Below are positions 1-7,636 of a stretch of DNA of 20,730 nt, in pieces (the stretch's first letter is position 1; every line of letters starts with the position of its first letter). Source of the stretch: Prevotella sp. Lineage in GTDB: Bacteria; Bacteroidota; Bacteroidia; Bacteroidales; Bacteroidaceae. The position numbers and the translations under genes were made by a program. Where the stretch lies: positions 1 through 20,730 of the forward strand of contig JAGAPI010000154.1 of assembly GCA_017623335.1 (NCBI GenBank), written 5' to 3'. The notes under the pieces were generated by a model, which made no database searches, was not told the origin of the DNA, and was given only the letters and a program-made list of their open reading frames with translations.

Positions 1-28
1 AAAAGTATTACTGATAGCGATTTTGAAG

Positions 29-103
29 TAGGGACGATCGGGCTCGAACCGATGACCTCTGCAATGTGACTGCAGCGCTCTAAACCAGCTGGGCTACGCC
101 CCT
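29..103 (-). tRNA. tRNA-Val (anticodon CAC)
   Basis: The minus strand folds into a complete 75-nt cloverleaf. The 7-bp acceptor stem pairs AGGGGCG with CGTCCCT and is followed by discriminator A73. The D-arm has a GG-containing loop and the T-arm is ATCGG/CCGAT around TTCGAGC. The anticodon stem CTGCA/TGCAG encloses the loop GTCACAT, which puts U33 before CAC and so predicts a valine tRNA reading GUG. Two oddities are visible: a C-A mismatch inside the D-stem, and G32/U38 flanking the anticodon loop where a pyrimidine and A are usual. No CCA is encoded directly after A73. A consensus promoter lies just upstream. The tRNA call is secure; the isotype rests on the anticodon alone. Confidence 0.93.
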
Positions 104-118
104 ATTTCAAAAACGATG

Positions 119-149
119 CAAAGGTAATGCTTTTTTTTGAATCATCAAA
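119..149 (-). promoter_or_regulatory. Bacteroidetes-type promoter for the tRNA gene
   Basis: On the minus strand a -33 TTTG (146-149) is followed by 19 nt and a -7 box TACCTTTG (119-126). This matches the Bacteroidetes primary sigma factor consensus TTTG-N19-TAnnTTTG exactly. Transcription would start near 112-114, about 10 nt before the mature tRNA 5' end. Confidence 0.8.
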
Positions 150-170
150 ACATTTTTAGGATTTTAACAT

Positions 171-215
171 TAAAAATAAAGAATCCACCCGCAAGATGAT
201 GATGCGGGTGGATTC
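171..215 (-). terminator. Intrinsic terminator of the gyrA-TPR unit
   Basis: A perfect 12-bp inverted repeat (GAATCCACCCGC at 181-192, its complement at 204-215) surrounds an 11-nt loop. On the minus strand it is followed by TTTATTTTTA. It lies about 40 nt past the stop of the TPR gene at 256. The plus-strand side is also followed by TTTTATT, so it could work both ways. Confidence 0.88.
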
Positions 216-255
216 TTTTATTGTAGATATCTGTTTTTCTTAGATATACTCTGGA

Positions 256-1500
256 TTACTCAGAGATACCGGCAATCTTACCAACCTCGGCAGCCTTCTC
301 CTTGTCGCCGAGAGCATAGTAAACCTGATAGAGAGGGTAAGCCCAGCGAACGGTGAGCTGGTCGGCATCCTTAGCGCGGCACTTCTCAAGCAGAGGCATG
401 GCCTGCTTCATCACATCCTGAATCTTTGCGAGATTGTCGGCAGAGAGGTTACCTGTGCGCTTGTCGGCAAGCTGGTCGTTCATGCCCTGTGCCTTTGAGA
501 TAAGGCACACACCAGCATTGTAAGAGCAAAGAATGAACTCAGGATCAATCTCCTGTGCCTTGTAGAAGCAGTTGTAGGCAACATCCCAGTTCTTTGCCTC
601 CATCTCAAGCTGTCCCATGAGGGCGTGAGCCATCTTGTTGTTAGGATTGCTTGCCACCTCGGCAGCAGCAAACGCCTTTGCCTCGTCCTTATTTGAAGAA
701 TTTGCATAGTAGTCAACCAGCAGGCCGAACACCTTCTCGTCAGCAGGATTCTTTGTGTGCAGGTCCTTCAGGGTGTTCACATAGTTCACTGTATCCTGAG
801 CGGTCTTGCAGGTCTCTTTCTGAGAGAACAGCAGAATCTCGTTGGCATCGGCAGCCTTGGCAGGATCCTCGGCAGCCATCTTGGCATACTTCTGTGCTGT
901 GGCATAGTCCTTTGCCTGATATGCGGTGAGGGCTGCGTAGTAGCAGATCTCAGAGTAGTTCTTGTCATCGCTCAGGTCAACGCCCTCAAACAGCGGGTCG
1001 TTCTTGCTGTCGATATATGCACCCCAGTACTCCAGAGCCTTGGCATAGTCCTTGTTGTTGTATGCCCACAGACCAGCGTTGATCACGTGCTGACGGCCAA
1101 TCTTATAGGTTGTCTGGTTAGCCTTGCGGAAACGGGGCTTGATTTTGCCCTTTGCGTTTGGCTGACGGTCGAACTCGTCGCACTTCAGCGCAGCCTTGAG
1201 AGCCTCGGCAATGGCTGTGTTCATGGCAGCCTCGTCGATGGGCTTGTTCTCGCCCCTCACCTGATTCTCAAGCTGGATGCCCTGCTGGTCAGAGAAAATC
1301 TTGTACTGGATTTCAGCAACTGTATTCCATGCAGCAGCCTTGTCGGTAGTAGCACTGTTGGTAAGTGCGGGAGTGATTTTCTCAAGAGCAGCCTTAGGGT
1401 CGCTGTTCTTCAGCTTCTGAGCCTCCTTCACTAATTCGTCCTGTGCAAAGGCAGAGGTAGCTATCGCTGCCATTGCTGCCATTAACATCATTTTTTTCAT
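256..1500 (-). CDS. Secreted TPR-repeat protein downstream of gyrA
   Basis: The 414-residue product has no recognisable enzymatic motif. It begins with a signal peptide (MKK, then a hydrophobic Met/Ala stretch to about residue 19, cleavable after AFA), so it is predicted to be periplasmic or outer-membrane associated. Helical-repeat signatures of the tetratricopeptide type are visible around residues 137-160, 184-212, 255-285 and most clearly 289-322 (A-x-G-x-L pattern, then YNCFYKAQEIDP). The start at the ATG ending at 1500 gives the whole signal peptide. It lies 56 nt after the gyrA stop with no promoter-like box in the gap and a strong terminator after it, so co-transcription with gyrA is inferred. 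TPR proteins usually act as protein-interaction scaffolds; the partner is unknown. Confidence 0.85.
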   Translation of the reverse strand: MKKMMLMAAMAAIATSAFAQDELVKEAQKLKNSDPKAALEKITPALTNSATTDKAAAWNTVAEIQYKIFSDQQGIQLENQVRGENKPIDEAAMNTAIAEALKAALKCDEFDRQPNAKGKIKPRFRKANQTTYKIGRQHVINAGLWAYNNKDYAKALEYWGAYIDSKNDPLFEGVDLSDDKNYSEICYYAALTAYQAKDYATAQKYAKMAAEDPAKAADANEILLFSQKETCKTAQDTVNYVNTLKDLHTKNPADEKVFGLLVDYYANSSNKDEAKAFAAAEVASNPNNKMAHALMGQLEMEAKNWDVAYNCFYKAQEIDPEFILCSYNAGVCLISKAQGMNDQLADKRTGNLSADNLAKIQDVMKQAMPLLEKCRAKDADQLTVRWAYPLYQVYYALGDKEKAAEVGKIAGISE

Positions 1501-1556
1501 TCTTGTTGGTTTTTATTGGTTTATTTTAAAATTGTATTTACACCTTTATTTATATA

Positions 1557-4067
1557 TTATTGTGCGTCCTCGGGCATCTCGGCGGCGTTCTCAGCCTCCA
1601 CTTCCTCCTCTTCCTCAGAAGTCATGACCTTGCATACGCTTGCAATGATGTCGTTCTTCTTTGTGAGGTTGATAAGGCGCACGCCCTGCGCTCCGCGACC
1701 CATGGTGCGTACCTCAGCCACCTTCATGCGGATGATGATGCCGCTCTTGTTGATAATCATGAGGTCGTTGTCGTCGGTTACAATCTTTATAGCCACCACG
1801 CGCCCGGTCTTGTCGGTGATACCGAGGTTGCGCACACCCTTGGCGCCGCGGCCAGTCTTACGGTAGTCGTCCACAAGGCTGCGCTTGCCGTAGCCCTTCT
1901 CCGACACCACCATGATGGTCTCGGTCATCGGGTCGTTGACGCACACCATGCCTATAATCTCGTCGTCACCCTCGTCGAGACGCATACCGCGCACACCGGT
2001 GGACACACGGCCCATCTCACGGATTTCGTTCTCGTCGAAACGTATTGCGCGACCGTTCTTGTTGGCGAGCACAATCTCTTTCTTGCCGTTGGTGAGCTCA
2101 ACACCTATCACACGATCGCCCTCAACAATGTTGATGGCGTTCATGCCGTTGGCGCGCGGACGGCTGTAAGCCTCCAGGCAAGTCTTCTTCACCGTGCCGT
2201 TCTTTGTTGCGAACACCACGTAGTGGCTCTTGAGGAACTCCTCGTCGGTGAACTTCCTTATGCACAGCACAGCGTTGATGGCGTCGTCGCTCTCAATGTT
2301 GAGCATATTTTGTATGGCGCGGCCCTTCGATGCTCGGTTGCCCTCGGGCAGCTCGTAGCACTTCATCCAGTAGCAGCGTCCCTTCTGTGTGAAGAAGAGC
2401 ATCATGTTGTGCATTGTTGCCGGATAGATATACTCGGTGAAGTCGCCGTCGCGGTGGTTGGCTCCCTTGTTGCCCACTCCGCCGCGGCTCTGCTCGCGGA
2501 ACTCGCTCAGCGCAGTGCGCTTGATATAGCCCAGATGGCTTATGGTGACAACCACTGGGTCGTCGGGATAGAAGTCCTCTGCGTTGAACTCCTCGCCCGA
2601 GTAGCGTATCTCAGTGCGGCGCTCGTCGCCATATTTTTCCTTCACTTCCTGCAGCTCGTCCTTCATCACCTTCTTGCAAAGTTCCGGGTCGGTGAGAATC
2701 TGCTTCAAGTATGCAATGAGCTGCTGCAGGTCCTCGTACTCCTTATGCAGCTGCTCCATGCGCAGACCCGTGAGCTGGCTCAGACGCATGTCGACGATAG
2801 CCTGTGCCTGCACCTCGTCGAAGTCGAAACGCTTCATGAGGTTCTCCACAGCCTCGCGCGGACTCTTTGAGCCACGGATGATGTGCACCACCTCGTCGAT
2901 ATTGTCGCACGCCACAATCAGAGCATTCAATATGTGGGCACGGTCCTCAGCCTTCTTCAGGTCGAACTTGGTGCGGCGTATGGTCACGTCGTGGCGGTGC
3001 TCCACAAAGTGATGGATACACTCGCGGAGCGACAACAGCTTCGGACGACCGTGAACAAGCGCGATGTTATTCACTGAGAACGAGCTCTGTAGGGCGGTCA
3101 TCTTAAATAGCTTGTTGAGCACCACATTGGCGTTGGCATCGCGACGCACGTCAACCACTATGCGCATACCCTGACGGCCCGACTCATCGTTGACGTAGGT
3201 TATACCCTCAATCTTCTTCTCGTTGGCGAGATCGGCGATATACTTCACAAGGTCAGCCTTGTTCACTCCGTAGGGCAGCTCGGTTATCACAATCTTGTCG
3301 TGTGTGTCGCCTGTCTCTATCTCTGCCCTTGCGCGCAGCACTACTCTGCCGCGGCCGGTCTCGTAGGCGTCCTTCACTCCCTGTATGCCATAGATAATGG
3401 CACCCGTAGGGAAGTCTGGCGCCTTGATGTACTGCATCAGTCCCTCGGTGTCAATCTCCGGATTATCGATGTATGCGCAGCATCCGTCGATAACCTCTCC
3501 GAGGTTGTGTGTCGGCATGTTGGTTGCCATACCCACGGCGATACCGTTGCCGCCGTTCACCAGCAGGTTAGGAATCTTGGTAGGCATCACCGTAGGCTCT
3601 TCGAGCGACTCGTCGAAGTTCTTCATCATGTCCACGGTGTCCTTCTCAAGGTCGTCCATTATGTGCTCTCCCATCTTCGACAGGCGGCACTCGGTGTAAC
3701 GCATGGCGGCAGGTGAGTCGCCGTCCATTGATCCGAAGTTACCCTGACCGTCAACGAGAGTGTAGCGCATGTTCCAGTCCTGAGCCATACGGGCGAGCGC
3801 TCCGTAAACAGAGCTGTCGCCGTGGGGGTGATACTTACCGAGAACCTCACCCACCACGCGGGCACATTTCTTATAAGGCTGGGTGCTTACGTTGTTGATG
3901 CCCAGCATACCATACAAAATACGGCGGTGTACGGGCTTGAATCCGTCACGAACATCAGGCAGCGCACGTGCTACAATTACCGACATCGAATAGTCGATAT
4001 AGGAGGATTTCATCTCCTCCTCGATGTTAATCTTAATAATTCTGTCTTGATCTAATGTCTGATCCAT
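1557..4067 (-). CDS. gyrA: DNA gyrase subunit A
   Basis: GyrA is the breakage-reunion subunit of DNA gyrase, a type II topoisomerase that introduces negative supercoils with GyrB. The N-terminal domain shows the family opening ([20 protein letters not shown]). The quinolone-resistance region reads [10 protein letters not shown], and the active-site tyrosine is Y124 in [10 protein letters not shown]. The C-terminal beta-pinwheel carries repeated G-x-x-G-V-R blades ([26 protein letters not shown]) and a GyrA-box-like [10 protein letters not shown], which favours GyrA over ParC. It ends in an acidic tail ([13 protein letters not shown]). I chose the ATG at 4065-4067 (836 aa). An in-frame ATG six codons upstream (4085) would add only MRKERK, which does not fit the family N-terminus. 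The residue equivalent to E. coli Asp87 is Gly89. The promoter is at 4138-4168. Confidence 0.97.
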   Translation of the reverse strand: MDQTLDQDRIIKINIEEEMKSSYIDYSMSVIVARALPDVRDGFKPVHRRILYGMLGINNVSTQPYKKCARVVGEVLGKYHPHGDSSVYGALARMAQDWNMRYTLVDGQGNFGSMDGDSPAAMRYTECRLSKMGEHIMDDLEKDTVDMMKNFDESLEEPTVMPTKIPNLLVNGGNGIAVGMATNMPTHNLGEVIDGCCAYIDNPEIDTEGLMQYIKAPDFPTGAIIYGIQGVKDAYETGRGRVVLRARAEIETGDTHDKIVITELPYGVNKADLVKYIADLANEKKIEGITYVNDESGRQGMRIVVDVRRDANANVVLNKLFKMTALQSSFSVNNIALVHGRPKLLSLRECIHHFVEHRHDVTIRRTKFDLKKAEDRAHILNALIVACDNIDEVVHIIRGSKSPREAVENLMKRFDFDEVQAQAIVDMRLSQLTGLRMEQLHKEYEDLQQLIAYLKQILTDPELCKKVMKDELQEVKEKYGDERRTEIRYSGEEFNAEDFYPDDPVVVTISHLGYIKRTALSEFREQSRGGVGNKGANHRDGDFTEYIYPATMHNMMLFFTQKGRCYWMKCYELPEGNRASKGRAIQNMLNIESDDAINAVLCIRKFTDEEFLKSHYVVFATKNGTVKKTCLEAYSRPRANGMNAINIVEGDRVIGVELTNGKKEIVLANKNGRAIRFDENEIREMGRVSTGVRGMRLDEGDDEIIGMVCVNDPMTETIMVVSEKGYGKRSLVDDYRKTGRGAKGVRNLGITDKTGRVVAIKIVTDDNDLMIINKSGIIIRMKVAEVRTMGRGAQGVRLINLTKKNDIIASVCKVMTSEEEEEVEAENAAEMPEDAQ

Positions 4068-4137
4068 TTTTCTTTCTTTTCGCATTTAAGGCACTTTTCA
4101 GAGCCTCTAACGCATTTTAATAATATTTTTCAAGGTA

Positions 4138-4168
4138 CAAAAGTACAAAAAAATTCTGACCTTGCAAA
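4138..4168 (-). promoter_or_regulatory. Bacteroidetes-type promoter of gyrA
   Basis: On the minus strand TTTG (4165-4168) is followed by 19 nt and TACTTTTG (4138-4145), a full match to TTTG-N19-TAnnTTTG. It predicts a start near 4132 and a leader of about 65 nt before the gyrA ATG at 4067. The rest of the 4146-4248 gap is A/T-rich with no further signal. Confidence 0.75.
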
Positions 4169-4248
4169 ACATTTTAAACAAAATTAGCGCGTTTACAGCA
4201 AAAAAGGCTCATATAGGGCGCACATACTATATATAATATGTGTGTAAA

Positions 4249-4269
4249 TGCAGTACCGAAAGTACTGCA
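4249..4269 (-). terminator. Hairpin after the response regulator, possible terminator
   Basis: A perfect 8-bp inverted repeat (TGCAGTAC / GTACTGCA) with a 5-nt loop starts 7 nt past the response-regulator stop. On the minus strand only TTTACAC follows rather than a long T-run, so it is a weak candidate for an intrinsic terminator. It may mainly protect the 3' end. Confidence 0.4.
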
Positions 4270-4275
4270 AACAAA

Positions 4276-5010
4276 CTAAAGATTGCAGAACCGGTTGATG
4301 AGCCTGCGGCGAAACGCCCTGCCCACTTTCACGTAATCGAGCCTGTCGAACGGAGGATAGAAACGGCACACGTTGTCCACCACCTCAACAAGGAAATTGA
4401 CATTGATTATGAATTTCTGGTTAACCTGAACAAAAGAGTCGTCGAGCTTCAGCAGGTCATCGCTCTTCACATTGCGCTTCAGGCGTATGGGGTTCTGCGA
4501 CTTTGCCACCACTATTTCCCAGCATCGTATGTCGTGGTTGTACTGAAACAGCGCAATGTCACACTTGTGCACCAGCTTGAAGTCAACCATGTTTGTATAA
4601 AACAGAAGCCGGTCGGTGTCCTTTGCCTCATTGCCCGCGGCATCACCGGCATTGTCCTCCGCCACCCGCCTCATCACGGTGTCAAGCTCGTCGTCGGCAA
4701 AAGGCTTCAACAGCACATCGAACGCCTTTTTGCGAAATGCCGGCAACACAAACTTGTCGTAGGCTGTGTACATCACCACCCGGCAGTTGCCGTCGGTGAA
4801 CTCATCCATGCGCTCAAGGAAATCAAGTCCGTTGATGTCGGGCAGCTGCACGTCGAGAAACAGGAGGTCGGGCTTATGCCTGTTAATCAACGCCAAGCCG
4901 TCGAGCCCGTTGTTGGCAACGCCAGCCACCTTCACACCTTCATATTTTTTCAGACGCTCCGCCAGGTGTCTGGCTGCCGTCTGCTCATCGTCAATAATCA
5001 CTGTCACCAT
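4276..5010 (-). CDS. LytTR-family response regulator
   Basis: This 244-residue two-component response regulator resembles the LytR/AgrA/AlgR class. The N-terminal receiver domain (about 1-120) has the acidic pair D7-D8, the phospho-acceptor D53 (LLFLDVQLPD), the switch residue T82 (MYTAYD) and K102 (LLKPF). A C-terminal LytTR DNA-binding domain (about 140-240) contains the typical RNVKSDDLLKLDDSFVQVNQ-type segment, followed by NVNFLVEV. It starts 12 nt after the stop of the histidine kinase gene, so the two form a cognate pair in one transcript. The targets are not visible in this window; LytTR regulators bind paired direct repeats. Residue numbering and domain calls are from direct reading. 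Confidence 0.92.
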   Translation of the reverse strand: MVTVIIDDEQTAARHLAERLKKYEGVKVAGVANNGLDGLALINRHKPDLLFLDVQLPDINGLDFLERMDEFTDGNCRVVMYTAYDKFVLPAFRKKAFDVLLKPFADDELDTVMRRVAEDNAGDAAGNEAKDTDRLLFYTNMVDFKLVHKCDIALFQYNHDIRCWEIVVAKSQNPIRLKRNVKSDDLLKLDDSFVQVNQKFIINVNFLVEVVDNVCRFYPPFDRLDYVKVGRAFRRRLINRFCNL

Positions 5011-5022
5011 AAATGTTTATTT

Positions 5023-7035
5023 TCAGCTCATGAATTTAATGTTTTCGGGTATGTCTATTTTCGCCTCGCAGCCTTTCACCTTACCGCTGTCGTCCTGCAC
5101 ATTGCTGAGCGAGAACCGCATCTTCGACTTGTTGCGTTCGTTGATTATTGCAATGGTCTGGCTGATAATGCTCAGCCCTGTGCGGCGGTTGCCGGCACTG
5201 GTTATGTCAAATCCCTTGCCGTTATCGCGCACCACAATGTGCAGCACACCGCCGGTGCGCGTCACTGCAACACGTATAAACTTGTCGCCACCGCTGTTTT
5301 TCAGTCCATGCACAATAGCGTTTTCCACCAAAATCTGCACAAACATTGGCGGAATCATCACCGCATCCTTATCGATGTCTGCCGCCACCTCCTCATGATA
5401 TTCAAAAACTCCGTCGGAGATTTTCCTCTCAATGTCGACATAGCGGCGCACAAAGTCAAGCTCCTCGCCAAGCGTCACAGTCTGCCTGCATGTCATGTCA
5501 AGGTTTGCCCTTATGAGCTTTGTCAGCATCATCAGCTCACTGTTGTCGCCACCACCATTCTTCAGCATATTGTTGTTCAGAACATTAAACACAAAGTGGG
5601 GCGATACCCGGTTGCGTGCCCCGTCAAGCCTGAGGTGCATAATACGCATCTTGCCCTGCAGATAACGCTTGCGCGAATACAGCACTCCCACTGCAAGCAG
5701 CAGGCACAGTGTGGTCAATGTGCCCGCAATGACCGCTGCAAGTGTGTAAGTGCTCTGTATCTCCGCATTCTTGTGCTCCATAGTCACGCTATGATGCAGC
5801 TGGAGTGTATCACGCGAAAAGCGCTCCATAATCTCCGATGCGCGCATTCCCTGCCTGTTGTGCTCCATGGAGTCATTCATTGCCACATTTACCTTCAGAT
5901 TCTCGTATGCGCTGCGGTAGTCGCCCTTCGCCACATAATACTTGCGCAGGTAAACGTCGCGTATATTTCTGATATTGAACGAGATATTGTCAATCTTCTT
6001 TTCTGATGCCAGTATGCCGGCAACACGGTTCATGTCGCCGCGCCTTACAGCCTGCCCTATGCGTATGGTGTTCACATAATGCGCCGCCTCGGTATCGCCG
6101 GTGACAGAAAACACCGAATCCACCTCATTGAGATATTTTTCCGACATTGCCACATCATCAAGATTGAGATACACGTCGGCAAGGTTCAGCTTGCAAAGGT
6201 GCATGTCAAAAGTGTTCAGCTTGTTGTTTTTTTCAAGCAGTGCCTTGAGCTCCAGGAATTTTTCAAGTGATGCCTTATAGTCTTTAGCGTAATAATAGTA
6301 GTTGCCGTAATTATTGAGGAAATATGACTGCATTGCCAGCGACATGTCGCCAAAATACTTCTCTGACTGGCGATAATATTTCAGCGACGAGTCGAAATCA
6401 TCAAGATGCAGATAGATGGTGGCAAGTCCGAGATACAGGGTTATGTTCTCCTTTGCCGGCAGTCGCAGTGAATCTACGAGAAACAGCGCACGCCTGTACC
6501 ATGCCGCAGCCTCAGGCAGGCTGTTCTTAAACAGATACGCATCGCCGAGATTGGCACACACCTGGGGTGTCTGGTCCTTTGTCTCACTGCTGAGCGACAG
6601 ATCGTATGCCTTGCGGTATAAATCAATGACGTCACCAGGCTTTTTATGGAAGTTGTGATAGTTGGCAGCCTGACAGTTGTATGCAAACGCCAACAGACTG
6701 TTGCGCCGTGGCGACACAGGCTGCCGTGCGGCAAAGCGTATAGTGCCGTTAATATATGGCACAAGCGAGTCTGGCGTTTCAGAAAGGCAGAAATATTTGC
6801 CCATCCTCACATAATACTCATAATAGGTCATACTGTCAGGAGCTTCGTCCATTCCCCTGTATATCATGTCTCTGACATGTGGCGACTGTGCCATGATAGA
6901 ATCGTCGAGCGCAGCGTATGCCATCCGCCGGCTATCCATGCTGCCGTCAGAATGAGTGCGCCGGCATGCGCTTACAACATACGCAACTACAAACACCAGC
7001 AATATTGCCGTAAGACTATTATATATACTCTTCAT
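5023..7035 (-). CDS. TPR-containing LytS-like sensor histidine kinase
   Basis: This 670-residue sensor kinase partners the LytTR regulator immediately downstream. An N-terminal hydrophobic segment ends in a lipobox-like VSAC (Cys24). Several TPR-type helical repeats follow (about 115-390), presumably periplasmic, then a membrane span at about 431-453 and a cytoplasmic kinase core. The His_kinase motif is SPHFVFNVLNNN with phospho-acceptor H480, as in LytS/YehU-type kinases. The HATPase domain has the N-box ILVENAIVHG (N572), the G1 box VRDNGKGFD and the G2-like RRTGLSII. I chose the ATG at 7033-7035. The longer frame to 7110 lacks a signal sequence at its start and would begin within the predicted -7 promoter box at 7108-7115. 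The sensed signal is unknown. Confidence 0.9.
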   Translation of the reverse strand: MKSIYNSLTAILLVFVVAYVVSACRRTHSDGSMDSRRMAYAALDDSIMAQSPHVRDMIYRGMDEAPDSMTYYEYYVRMGKYFCLSETPDSLVPYINGTIRFAARQPVSPRRNSLLAFAYNCQAANYHNFHKKPGDVIDLYRKAYDLSLSSETKDQTPQVCANLGDAYLFKNSLPEAAAWYRRALFLVDSLRLPAKENITLYLGLATIYLHLDDFDSSLKYYRQSEKYFGDMSLAMQSYFLNNYGNYYYYAKDYKASLEKFLELKALLEKNNKLNTFDMHLCKLNLADVYLNLDDVAMSEKYLNEVDSVFSVTGDTEAAHYVNTIRIGQAVRRGDMNRVAGILASEKKIDNISFNIRNIRDVYLRKYYVAKGDYRSAYENLKVNVAMNDSMEHNRQGMRASEIMERFSRDTLQLHHSVTMEHKNAEIQSTYTLAAVIAGTLTTLCLLLAVGVLYSRKRYLQGKMRIMHLRLDGARNRVSPHFVFNVLNNNMLKNGGGDNSELMMLTKLIRANLDMTCRQTVTLGEELDFVRRYVDIERKISDGVFEYHEEVAADIDKDAVMIPPMFVQILVENAIVHGLKNSGGDKFIRVAVTRTGGVLHIVVRDNGKGFDITSAGNRRTGLSIISQTIAIINERNKSKMRFSLSNVQDDSGKVKGCEAKIDIPENIKFMS

Positions 7036-7107
7036 TCGGTTGTTTTTCTCTGTCACTTCTACTTTATTGATTACGCTTGTTTTGTTCCATTTTGCGTTAT
7101 CAGTTTG

Positions 7108-7140
7108 CAAAGATATGCTAATAAATCAAGAAAACACCAA
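7108..7140 (-). promoter_or_regulatory. Probable promoter of the histidine kinase/response regulator pair
   Basis: The minus strand carries a perfect -7 box TATCTTTG (7108-7115). The nearest -33-like TTG (7138-7140) is 22 nt away, slightly longer than the usual 19-20. The predicted start near 7102 leaves a leader of about 65-70 nt and supports the ATG at 7035 over the one at 7110. Confidence 0.55.
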
Positions 7141-7263
7141 ATAAAACGCTAAAAAATACTAAACCGATTTTACTTTTATAAAAAATACATCTGTTTGAGC
7201 ATGAAAATACGCACATTAAGCACAAACAATTGCCATTTGGATACAAAAGTCACAATATAGGGG

Positions 7264-7294
7264 TTGCACAATACCATTTTATTTTATACCTTTG
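7264..7294 (+). promoter_or_regulatory. Bacteroidetes-type promoter of a short transcript
   Basis: TTG (7264-7266) is followed by 20 nt and the -7 box TACCTTTG (7287-7294). Transcription would start near 7300. No protein gene follows before the strong terminator at 7357-7400. The stretch 7141-7263 before it is A/T-rich and shows nothing else I can support. Confidence 0.68.
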
Positions 7295-7299
7295 CACTT

Positions 7300-7400
7300 G
7301 AAAATTATGTATTTCTACAAAATAATATAAAATTTAATTCACCATGTAAGACATACCAGCCCGCCAAGTCTATAAGGAATTAGACTGGCGGGCTGTTTTT
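7300..7400 (+). ncRNA. Candidate small RNA of about 100 nt
   Basis: A consensus promoter (7264-7294) and a strong intrinsic terminator (7357-7400) delimit a transcript of about 100 nt. It has an A/U-rich unstructured 5' half and a single GC-rich 3' hairpin ending in U5. The only start codon in the middle is ATG TAA (7344-7349), a start directly followed by a stop. No RNA family is recognised. The 5' end is inferred from the promoter. It could instead be the remnant leader of a lost gene. Confidence 0.45.
7357..7400 (+). terminator. Strong intrinsic terminator
   Basis: The left arm CAGCCCGCCA-A-GTCTA (7357-7372) and right arm TAGACTGGCGGGCTG (7381-7395) form a 15-bp stem with one bulged A and an 8-nt loop. 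Five T residues (7396-7400) follow. There is no T-run on the opposite side, so it acts on plus-strand transcription. Confidence 0.85.
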
Positions 7401-7572
7401 GCAGACACGATAAAGTGTGAGATATTGTTGATGAAGACGTTCGTTCCACCTGCTCCACCGTTTACCCCCTGTTATGATAGAAAACTCAGTATTATTTCTG
7501 CTCCAATACCAATGTGCAATCCCATATCAGATGTCATTTCGAACTATGTCAATAGCTTTTCTCCGGCATTTT
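7401..7572. other. Intergenic stretch, no gene seen
   Basis: This lies between the 7400 terminator and the next promoter. Open frames here are short, start without promoter or leader context, and run across the promoter at 7573-7604. I see no repeat, hairpin or RNA gene. Confidence 0.6.
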
Positions 7573-7604
7573 TTTGGCAATGTCAGAATATTTTTTTAAC
7601 TTTG
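7573..7604 (+). promoter_or_regulatory. Bacteroidetes-type promoter of the AAA-ATPase/nuclease gene
   Basis: TTTG (7573-7576) is followed by 20 nt and the -7 box TAACTTTG (7597-7604). Transcription would begin near 7610, about 27 nt before the ATG at 7637. Confidence 0.75.
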
Positions 7605-7636
7605 CAGCAAAATAACCCATTACACTCTTTTAGGAC

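Noticed and set aside
1560..2870. 436-codon open frame on the plus strand
   Set aside because: It is the mirror frame of gyrA.
4068..4085. Upstream gyrA start adding MRKERK
   Set aside because: GyrA proteins begin close to the [18 protein letters not shown] segment. The upstream codons are the purine-rich leader.
4240..6006. 588-codon open frame on the plus strand
   Set aside because: It lies antisense to the histidine kinase and response regulator. Its translation is His/Val/Leu-rich without domains, the signature of a shadow frame; the minus-strand genes have clear motifs.
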